From positions 62,001 to 126,000 of the forward strand of contig JAKJHU010000674.1 of NCBI GenBank assembly GCA_022316685.1: a stretch of 64,000 bases of DNA, in the 5' to 3' direction. The position numbers and the translations under genes are program-made. The notes beneath the pieces are model-generated. The model made no database searches. It saw only the letters and a list, made by a program, of their open reading frames with translations, and was not told the DNA's origin. The stretch's first letter is position 1, and every line of letters starts with the position of its first letter. Shown piece after piece: positions 54,340 to 64,000 of this stretch. Source of the DNA: Progne subis subis. Its lineage: Eukaryota > Chordata > Aves > Passeriformes > Hirundinidae.

Positions 54340-54827
54340 GGGAGCTTGGCTCAGATATCCTGAGTAGTCCCTGGGGTGTTTTTTTGGGGTGGGGATGTTC
54401 GGAGAAGTAAGAACTCCAAAGCTGGGTGGAAAAATGCCCCTTGGGGGGACATTGGTGGGTCCCAGTGGCTGCTGCTGGCAGAGGCAGCCTGGAGGAGCAG
54501 AGCCCTGTGTCCCCCAGGAGCCCAGAGAGGGGGGAGCGCTGCAATTTGCAGGACCTTCAACAGCTTGGAGAGGGGCAGGGGGGACTCCTTGGAGCCCCTG
54601 CACCCCAAAGCAGAGAATAAAGGGAGAAGGGACCCTGAAGCCCCAAAACCTCCAGCATTCCTAAATGGAAAATGGAAAAGGGGGGAACTTTTCAGATTCC
54701 TGGGATTCTCAGCAGCCTGGGGAAGGCAGGGAGACCAGAGACAGGGAACTCCACAAAGGAATTTTCAGGGCTGCTCTTGGTGATTGATAGGCTATTAGGG
54801 ACTCCAGATGTCTGGTGACTTGTAGAG

Positions 54828-56102
<1,275 letters not shown>

Positions 56103-56639
56103 ACCCATGCTGAGAAGTCACCTCTCACTTTCTCTGCGCCTGGCAATGATGTGAGGTGGGACCAAAGAACATGAGGGTCTGCCCATAGTTCCACATTTTT
56201 AGGGTCAGGAAAGGGATCTCTCTCTGCCTAGGAGAAGGGTGTCCTTTCCCAGCAGGAGGAAATACGTAGCTGGGAAGCGCTGGTCAGTGTTGTTGTAGTT
56301 TTCTCTGTATATGGTTTGGCTTATCCATTCTGTTATCAATTTTGTTTCTGTTCCTATTGGTACCTTATCTTGTTGCTGTTCCCAGTAAATAGTTCTTATC
56401 CCAGCCCACGATTTTTGTCTTTTGTTCTTTCAGTGGGAGGCTGAAGGCCAGTGAGCGCTGACACTGGTTTTAGTAGGAGCACGGAATTGCAGAATCCCAT
56501 TCCTAAATCCCAGCCCATGGAAACCGAGCATCCCAGCTGGTCCCAGCCCTGGTTGCCCTGGCAGCAGCCTTGGGAGCGGGTCCCTGGCTGGGGGCTGTGG
56601 GAACCTCTTCACTCTGGTGCCCAGGGACAGCACTGGAGG
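56103..56639. other. Zinc-finger 3' flank; no further gene seen
   Basis: 56110-56172 is the stretch repeated inverted at 51150-51205. The rest shows no gene and no recognised element. A CAGTAAATAG/TTCTTATCC piece precedes the CR1. Confidence 0.45.
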
Positions 56640-56880
56640 GAAGGGCTGGAGCTGAGTCGGGGCAGGTTTAGGTTGGATCTGAGGAAAAGGTTTTTCCCCC
56701 AGAGGCTGCTACAGGCTCCCAGGGAAGGGTCACAGCTCCAGGGCTCTGGGAGCTCCAGCAGCGTTTGGACACCGCTGCCAGGCCCAGGCTGGGATTGTTG
56801 GAGTGTCCTGTGCAGGGCCAGGAGCTGGACTGAGGATCCTGATGGCTCCCTCCCAGCTCAGCCAATTCTGTGCTTCTGGG
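56640..56880 (+). mobile_element. CR1 3' end fragment
   Basis: GGTTTAGGTTGGATCTGAGG, AAAAGGTTTTTCCCCCAGAG, CAGCGTTTGGACACCGCTG, GTGTCCTGTGCAGGGCCAGG and CTGAGGATCCTGATGGCTCC occur in order, as in the sense CR1 3' region. Confidence 0.8.
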
Positions 56881-56904
56881 ATCCCATGGCCCTGGGAATG
56901 GGAC

Positions 56905-57120
56905 TGCAAATGGTTGCCATGGCAACGGGTTCTGGCTCCGGGCCTGAGCTGGTGTCCATGGAACCACCCCTGGCATGGGATCTGCATGGAGCTGCCAAGG
57001 GACCGACCCTAGCAACAGGGGCTGGTGATGGTTGTCATGGAAACTGACCATAGCAACAGGGGCTGGTGATGGTTGTCATGGAAACTGACCATAGCAACAG
57101 GGGCTGGTGATGGTTGCCTG
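56905..57120. repeat. 41-bp tandem repeat with X-box-like palindromes
   Basis: GTTGCCATGGCAAC at 56913-56926 is a perfect 14-base palindrome and matches the RFX X-box pattern. Variants GTTGTCATGGAAAC occur at 57031-57044 and 57072-57085 inside a 41-bp unit repeated about 2.5 times (AGCAACAGGGGCTGGTGATG). Binding is inferred only. Confidence 0.6.
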
Positions 57121-58407
57121 CTAAGGAACCGAGTTGTCACAGGCCCTCTGAGGGGTTCCTTGGGGACTTTCCAAGAGTCTCCAGGCTGTTCCAGAGCTGG
57201 AATGTCACAGGCAGAGCAGGGGCTCCATGGAGACCTCCCAGGGTTTCTGGGGATGCTCAAGAGCCCTGTGTCAGAGGCAGTCACAGCCATTCCATGCTGA
57301 CATCCCAGGGCACCTTGGGCTGCAAAGGCACCGATCTGTCACAGGCACTCACGGGGGCTCCACGGTGACATCCCAGGAGTCCCCAGGCTGCCAAAGAGCC
57401 AGGATGTCCCAGACACTCACAGGGGTTCCTGTCATGGGCAGACTGGGAGCTTCAGGTAAAAGCTTTGTTTCTTCATTGGAGAAACTCCTGCTGAGTCATG
57501 AGGTGGAGAAATGACACCCAACTGCCACCATGGATCCTCAAATCCCTCCAGGATGCCTAGACTTTTAAAATTCCATCTAAGAATGAGACTGGGAGCAGCT
57601 GGATCCAATCCCCCATTTTATCAAAGGTTTATGTGTTAATGATTGGAGAGGTGGAATTGAACTGCATGCAATTTGTCCCACAGGATTGACGATGCAATAC
57701 CAGATATATTTATATAAATGCAGCTACGATTGATTCTGATCAGGTTAGACAGAAAGATTTATTCACACCACAGAGTATATTTTAAAAAAAGAGTTATTTA
57801 CTCCACAGTATGGGAGTTATAACAATTATAGAATATAGTTCTAGGAAGCCATTTTGAAGTAAACAGGGCTTTGCTGGAGTTGTTTGAGCCCATTGCAGGC
57901 AGAGCCTCCTGCTCCAGCAGGAACTGCCTTTCCTGTGCCAGGACCAGGGCAGATCCCACTGCAGGAAAAGCCCCAGGCCAGCCCCAAGACAGTGAAGGCC
58001 TCGGGCACAAGTGCAGAGTGCCGTGCTGGGAGCTGTGCCAGGGAGAGCCTGAGGCACCAAAGGCACCTTGGCAGCAGCAGCTGCTTCCAGGCCATGGCCA
58101 GAAGCCTCCCTTGGCAAGGCGGCCTGGTGGCCACCACTGCAGAGCTGCTGCTCCAGGGCTCATTTCTGGCTGGGCTCTGCCCCAGCCCACAGAGTGTGAC
58201 CTCAGCCCTGACTCTGTCCCAGCCGCTGTGCCTGAGCCCTGCAAAGCCTAAAGGTCACCTGTGCCAGCCTGGCTCTGTCAGCCCCTGGGGCAGGGCAGGG
58301 AAAGGCCAGAGAAGGGGCTGGCTTTGGCTGCTGCATGTGGGCTCCAGCAGAGACAAGGAGGAGTCAAGGGAGTGGATGGAGTCCAGTGAGCAGCCCCTTC
58401 TCCCCAT
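57121..58407. other. No gene seen
   Basis: The first part (57121-57470) has short repeated phrases such as TGTCACAGGC and GACATCCCAGG, suggesting another old minisatellite. The remainder is non-coding by inspection; its open frames have no recognisable domain. Confidence 0.45.
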
Positions 58408-58690
58408 GCAATCCTGGAATGCTTTGGATGGGAAGAGCTCTGCAGTGCTCATCTCATCCAAACCCCTGCCATGAGCAGGGACATCTTTCACCAGATCAGG
58501 TTGTTCAGAGCCCTGTCCCAGCTGGATTTGAATGTTTCCAGGGATGGGCATTGAGCACCCCCGGGAACCTGTCCCGGTGTATCACCAATGTCATCATCAA
58601 AAATTTCCTCCCTATCTCTCTCTGACCTCCCTTCCTTTAGTTTAAAACCACCACCCTTTGCCCTGTTGTGACAGGCCCCACTAAAACCTT
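58408..58690 (-). mobile_element. CR1 3' end fragment
   Basis: Antisense order: AATCCTGGAATGCTTTGGAT, CCCCTGCCATGAGCAGGGAC, 'CAGATCAGGTTGTTCAGAGCC', CCAGGGATGGGCATTGAGCA, AAAAATTTCCTCCCTATCTC and TTAGTTTAAAACCACCACCC. This is a textbook antisense CR1 end. Confidence 0.9.
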
Positions 58691-59169
58691 TGTCCACCAT
58701 TGCATTTCCAATCAGCCGGGTTTCCATGGCAATTCCATGACAGGTGACCCAGGTGTGGTGTCCCAGGGAGGGCTGCCATGGAAGCAGTGCCCAGCACTGC
58801 CCCTTTCTGTCTGGCTGAGCTGGCCTTTGGCCCTGGCAGTGGCGTTTGCTGCTGGTTCCGGGTGCCTGAGCAGCCAGCGCGGCACAGGGCAGGTGGCCGT
58901 GGCACAAGCCCCCAGCAAGGGATCCCCTCTGGCTCTGGGCACTGACACCAGCCCTGAGCAAGGGGCCCAGGGCAGGTTTCCATGGCACAACCATCACAGC
59001 GGCTCCAGGCCTTGGCTGCCACGGCACCAAACCAAGGAACGGGTCCCTGTGGCCGCTGCCGTGGCACCTGAGGGCATCAACGAGTGTCAGTGCAATTGTA
59101 CCTGGAACAGCCCCGGCACCGCTTTGTCCTCAGGGGTGCCCTGGCAGCCCAGGACAGCAACAGCTCTGC
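58691..59169. other. No gene seen
   Basis: GC-rich with repeated CCATGG palindromes (TTTCCATGGCAATTCC, GCTGCCATGGAAG, TTTCCATGGCACA). It forms the edge of block C. Confidence 0.4.
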
Positions 59170-62100
59170 GTGCAAGGGCCACGGAACCTGGCTGCAGAAA
59201 TGGGTCCTTGGGTGCTTTCCAAGGAAACTTGAAGGGATGAGGGATCCAAAGCCAGCAGGGGTCAGTGCAGTGTCCATGGCCACAGCCCCTTGCAATGGCC
59301 CAGGGCAGGTTGGGATGATGATCCACCCTCACTCCTGGCCCAGGGCAGGGCTGCAGTGCTCTTGGTGGCACCTTGGGCTTGGCCCACACTTGAGGAGGGT
59401 GTTTGTTTTCAATGGGGAAACTCAGGAGTTTTAGATTGCTTCAAAAATAAAAGAAAAAATCCTTCTTTGGTTGTGTGCAGCCAGGTCTCCAAGGAAAGCA
59501 GGTCCCAGGTGAGTGAGAATAGACAGCATGTAGTTTGGGAATGTGGAGCAAGGTTGTCCACACTGGGTCTCAACCTCAAGGCACAGCTTCTCTGAGCAGG
59601 CCAGACACTTTGGGAGACCCTGGCTCAGTATCAACCACAGAATGCTGCAATCACCTCTTGTGTAATGAGAACAGTAATGAAATACGCACTTGAAAGTAGT
59701 AATACATATTTCTTAGAAGCTCCTTGAAATATTTCTCCATAACTGCAGCAGGAAAACTTCCAAATGAATGGCACCAGACCAGAGGGAACTCAAGGCTGAG
59801 TTTGTCAGGACTTGCTTGATCCTGTTAGCCCTGTGGTGGATTTGGTGTTAAACCCTGGAACCTCAGGGCCTGAGAGGAGATTGCACAAACCTTTCCAGGA
59901 GTGGAAGTCAGAAGAAAAACCCAAAGTGTCTCGATGGATCAGTGGGTCCCACAGAGGTCCATCCCCAACACAGGCTCCTCATGGAGTTCATGAAGGATAG
60001 AAATGGAGGCCAGGATTGCACAAAAACCTCTCAGAGACTCAGTGAGGGAAGGAAATTCCAAAGTAGCTTAAACACCTTGAGTATCTCAAGTATTAATGAA
60101 CCTCACTGAGTGTCAATGCAAAGCTCTCAAGGGACTCATTAGAGCAGATATTGGAGGCCATGATTGCACAAAAACCTCTCAGAGACTTGGTGCCTCAAAG
60201 AAGTACTTAAATTACCCCTGAGTACCTTGAGGCATTAATGAGTCCCACTGAGTGTGGTAACTGGCTAAGAATCTCTAGGGACTAATTAAATCAGATAATT
60301 GGAGGCATGATTGCACAAACCTCTCAGACTCAGTGTCAAAAAGAAGTTCCTTAATAAATTCTGAGCATCCTGAAGTGTTAATGAGCCCCTGATTATTTTA
60401 CTGTCTAAGAACCCAAGGACTAATTAAAGTAGATAACTGAGGCCATGCTAACAATTTTAAAAGGGAAACACCAAGTACCTTAAAACAACTGAAGTACCTT
60501 GAAGCATTAATGAGCCCCACTGAGTGTTGTTTCTGACAAAGCCTCTCAAGGACTAATTAGAGCAGATAATTGGAGGCCATGATTGCACAAACCTCTCAAA
60601 GACTCCCAGGAAAAAGCAAAACCAAAACCCAAAGTCCTTTGAATGCTCCTCCTGGCAGCATTCAGGAGCCCCCCAGGGCCACTGCTGACCAAGGCTCCCC
60701 AGGGACTCCTTCCAGCACATCCTTGAGGCCACTGGATGTGAGGGGGATGCTGAGGGCAGCACAAGGGGCTGACAGCCCAGCCTTGCTGGGGCTGTGCCAG
60801 GAGGCCCCAGGGCCTCAGGACAAGGTGTCTCCTTACAGCCCTTGGTGGCACAGAGGCTGCTGTGCCCCAGGGCACCAAGACTTGGCTTCTCTTTGTCCCC
60901 ACCTGTCATCACTGCCTCCAGTTCTCTGCTCTGCCTGGGGCCTGGGGACACTTTCTCTGTCCTGTCCCTCAGTGGGACCCATTCAAACTTCAAGAAACTT
61001 TGGAGATTGGTTCTAACTTGGAATTCTTGAGAGGTTTCTTCAGCTCCCTCTCAGGGACTGATGTTCAGGGCCTCAGCACAAAGCCCGAGAGGGTCATTAA
61101 AGTCCTTGTGCTGTGTCTGTGCTGCTGAGCTGGGCTGGGCTTCTGGCACAGAGGCAGCTCCTGGCAGCCAAGAAGAGCTTCAAAAACACATCTCTCTTGA
61201 TGAGCAACTCTTCTCCCAGCCCAGCAGGGATGGAGCACTGCCTGCAGCCACCCTGGGCACAGCACACAGGCACAGAGAGCTGCAATCACTCAGGGCTGGG
61301 AAGGAGCTGAGAAGTGACTGCGGGAGAATCACTCCCAGCCCTTGACACAGGAACCTCTGGCTGCAGGACAAGGCAGCTGCAGCTCCTGCAGTGATCTCCT
61401 AAAGCTGCAACATCCCAATGCCTACAGACTCTGTGAGTACATTCTCTGATTATCTCTTGTGCAGAGCAGCCAGGGGTGCCCAGGGCTGTCCTGCAGAGCA
61501 GGGTCCTGCAGCCCAGGGCGCTGTGCTGGGCCAGGGACTCTGCTGCCTGCCAGGGACAGCTCTCAGCCAGCCCTGGGAGCTGCTCACAGCACTGGGGAAC
61601 AAGATCTGGGTGGAAGGAGACAGCTGGTAAGGCATGGAAGTGTTCTCCATGTGTGCTGACTGCTCCCAGCATGACATTAAACTGCAGAACATTTCCAAGA
61701 AGATTATACAGGGAGCACAGCAAGCAGGGGCTGCATAAAAGGGAATTATCCTGTTCTATTAATCTACTGCTCTGGGAAATTCACATAGCTATTCATCTCT
61801 CAATTCAGTTGAGAAAAATAAAACAAATTTCTCTCAGACCTTAATAAACCAGGCAGTGACAGAAATCAGCAGAGGGTCCCTTGCAGGCAGCATCAGTGTC
61901 GCTTTTCCAGCCCTCAGGGTTGCTCTGAGGTTGCCATCAGAGCCTGCAGAGCCAGAGCTGCCCTGGGCAGTGCCTGAGCTGGGAGGGCTCTGCAGGGCAG
62001 AGCTGAGCCCCCAGGGCTGGGCTGGGCTCTGGCAGCACTGGCAGGGCCCAGCCCTGGGCACAGGGAAGCAGCTGCAGGCAGGGACAGCTCCAGGCAGCAG

Positions 62101-62218
62101 AGCCCTGGGCAGGCAGTGGGGGGAAAGTGCCACGAAGCTGTGGGATATCGAAATTCCTCTACAAACTGAAGTATTTCATTATTCCTTTTTTTACAGATCT
62201 CATGTCCAGCAGGAGCAA
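59170..62218 (+). repeat. Duplicated block C, OR 5' flank
   Basis: It is the inverted match of block A 5740-2453, including the 147-bp array at 59860-60605 (GATTGCACAAA markers at about 59880, 60013, 60151, 60307 and 60580) and the GCAACATCCCAATGCCTACA stretch. The part from about 60880 also matches block B. An acceptor-like TTTTTTTACAG ends at about 62196, just before the OR start. Confidence 0.7.
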
Positions 62219-63138
62219 ATGTCCAACAGCAGCTCCATCAGCCACTTCCTCCTGCTGCCATTGGCAGACACGCGGCAGCTGCAGCTCCTGCACTTCTGCC
62301 TCTTCCTGGGCATCTCCCTGGCTGCCCTCCTGGCAACGGCCTCATCATCAGCGCGTAGCCTGCGGCCACCTCCTGCACACACCCATGTTCTTCTTCCTGC
62401 TCAACCTAGCCCTCACCGACCTGGGCTCCATCTGCACCACTGTCCCCAAAGCCATGCACAATTCCCTCTGGGACACCAGGACCATCTCTTATGCAGGTTG
62501 TGCTGCTCAGCTCTTTTTCTTTTCCTTCTTTATCACAGAAGGGCTTGTCCTCCTGACCATCATGAGCTATGACTGCTACATGTCCATCTGCAAACCCCTG
62601 CACTACGGGACCCTCCTGGGCAGCAGAGCTTGTGCCCACATGGCAGCAGCTGCCTGGGCCAGTGCCTTTCTCTATTCACTGCTGCACAGCCAATACATTT
62701 TCCCTGCCCCTGTGTCATGGCAATGCCTTGGGCCAGTTCTTCTGTGAAATCCCACACATCCTCAAACTCTCCTGTTCCAAATCCTATCTCAGGGAACTTG
62801 GGCTGATTGCAATTAGTGCCTGTTTAGCATTTGGTTGTTTTGTGTTCATTGTTTTCTCCTATGTGCAGATCTTCAGGGCTGTGCTGAGGATCCCCTCTGA
62901 GCAGGGACGGCACAAAGCCTTTTCCACCTGCCTCCCTCACCTGGCTGTGGTCTCCTTGTTCCTCAGCACTGCAGCATTTTCTCACCTGAAGCCCCCCATC
63001 TCCTCCCCATCCCTGGGTCTGGCCCTGTCAGTTCTGTACTCGGTGGTGCCTCCAGCCCTGAACCCCCTCATCTACAGCCTGAGGAACCAGGAGCTCAAGG
63101 CTGCAGTGTGGAGACTGATGACTGGATGGTTTCAGTAA
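62219..63138 (+). pseudogene. Olfactory receptor pseudogene, family-14-like (copy C)
   Basis: It starts MSNSSSISHFLLLPLADTR. One-base deletions near 62333 and 62354, seen against copy B, break TM1. The frame then reads LHTPMFFFLLNLALTD and FFFSFFITEGLVLLTI. The TM3 signature is altered to MSYDCYMSICKPLHYG, losing the arginine of DRY. A further shift near 62690 leads to a long clean frame with LCHGNALGQFFCEIPHI, SYVQIFRAVLRIPS, HKAFSTCLPHLAVV and PPALNPLIYSLRNQEL, ending TAA 63136-63138. Its breaks differ from those of copies A and B. Confidence 0.92.
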
Positions 63139-64000
63139 TATTAAAGCAATGGCCAATTCCTGCAAATCACTTGGAATAAAAGTCATCTTTAATTCTTCTT
63201 CAAAATTTAGCTATGGTTGTATTTCCTTTGTCTTATATTTTTAATCTTGTCCACAGAGAAAAGCCATTCCTTGGGATATTTCTTTCTTTGTTTCTCTCCA
63301 CCTTCCCTGTGGCCACACACTGTGTCAGTGTGGGGCTGCACTCTTGGTGACTTTAAATGAACTCAAGGATCTCTCAGCCAAGTTGTCATCCGAGATCCTC
63401 CTTTTGTTCCCTTCTCTGCAGCTGCAGCAGCAATGTCTGTGTGCAGAGCTGGGGAGATCATTGCTGGCACAGCAGCTGTGCCCAGGAGCAGCAGCACTTG
63501 GTGTTGCCAGTGCTGCTCCCCGTGCCCCCTGGCCCGCTGCCCTCCTGGCCCTGGTGTTGCTGTAGGGCCTGAGTGCTCTCGGGGCCGGGCACAGTGCTGG
63601 GGGTGGCAGTGCCGGGGCTGCAGCAGGGACAGGCCATGGGCACTGCTGGGGCAGCGCTGACGCCTCAGGGCAGGGCCTGGGGGCTCCAGGCTCCTTGCCC
63701 AGGCTCTCTCCAGAACACGCCCAGGCCAATGCTCAGCAGAGAAAAGCCCCGTGAGCAGCCCCAGGGTGGCCGTGGGCAGGGGGGGCAAACAGCATGGCTG
63801 GGGCTCTGCAAGGTGCCTGGGGGAGATGGGAAGGAGCAGCAGAGCAGGGGCTGATCCATCCCCACTGCGCTGGACACCCAGGGCAGCGTCCCAGAGCGTC
63901 CTCATGCACCTGCCAACAACATCCCCCCTCTGCAGCCCTGGCCTCTCCCCCAGCTCACACAGGTGCCGCATCCTTGCAGGCACAGACACGGCAGCACTGG
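63139..64000. repeat. Duplicated block C, OR 3' flank, cut by the window end
   Basis: It matches 42140-42955 in block B in the same orientation (CCATTCCTTGGGATATTTCT, GTGTTGCCAGTGCTGCTCCC, GCACCTGCCAACAACATCCC). It continues beyond the window, and a CR1 like that at 43676 would be expected next. Confidence 0.75.

Overview
The window looks like repeat-rich nuclear DNA from a bird, most likely a passerine. The evidence is several CR1 LINE 3' ends, a SINE made of a tRNA-Ile-like head joined to a CR1-like tail (TguSINE1 type), avian-type family-14 (gamma-c) olfactory receptors, passerine-style LTRs, and a degenerate C2H2 zinc-finger gene of the avian tandem-finger type. No intact single-copy host gene was found. 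Almost everything is a duplicated block, a retroelement or a decayed gene.

Layout: (1) 1-5865 is a duplicated block, 'A', carrying an olfactory-receptor (OR) pseudogene on the minus strand. (2) 7240-24434 is a nest of two endogenous retroviruses. An older gammaretrovirus-like provirus, here ERV-II, has its 5' LTR split by a younger ERVL-like provirus, ERV-I (7502-14149), which has a perfect 5-bp target duplication. (3) 24436-27669 holds simple repeats, a CR1 end, a SINE, a CCAAT-box minisatellite and a GTGACACTG-type minisatellite. (4) 27670-36862 is a third provirus, ERV-III. It is gammaretrovirus-like, with a proline-tRNA-type primer site, nearly identical LTRs, a 4-bp target duplication and an env cut down to a short 5' remnant. 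(5) 36863-38970 is the rest of that minisatellite plus a tandem array with a unit of about 190 bp. (6) About 39790-45560 is duplicated block 'B' with an OR pseudogene on the plus strand. (7) 45560-51430 is mostly unassigned repeats, including a possible 1.6-kb LTR. (8) 51866-53600 is a partial block 'D' that folds back on itself. (9) 53818-56102 is a solo LTR followed by the zinc-finger pseudogene. (10) About 59170-64000 is duplicated block 'C' with a third OR pseudogene, running off the window.

The three OR copies sit in the same flanking context (A inverted relative to B and C) but carry different frameshifts, so the block was probably duplicated before each copy decayed separately. ERV-I and ERV-III have LTR pairs that differ at only about a dozen positions by eye, while the ERV-II pair is clearly more diverged, which agrees with the nesting order.

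The least explained sequence is 19573-21220 inside ERV-II. Integrase should follow RNase H there, but I see no integrase. The block instead holds a 162-codon cysteine-rich open frame and a second shorter frame that I cannot assign. Other points of interest are an in-frame UAG between gag and pol followed by a stem in both ERV-I and ERV-III (readthrough-like), and a hydrophobic open frame ahead of gag in ERV-I.
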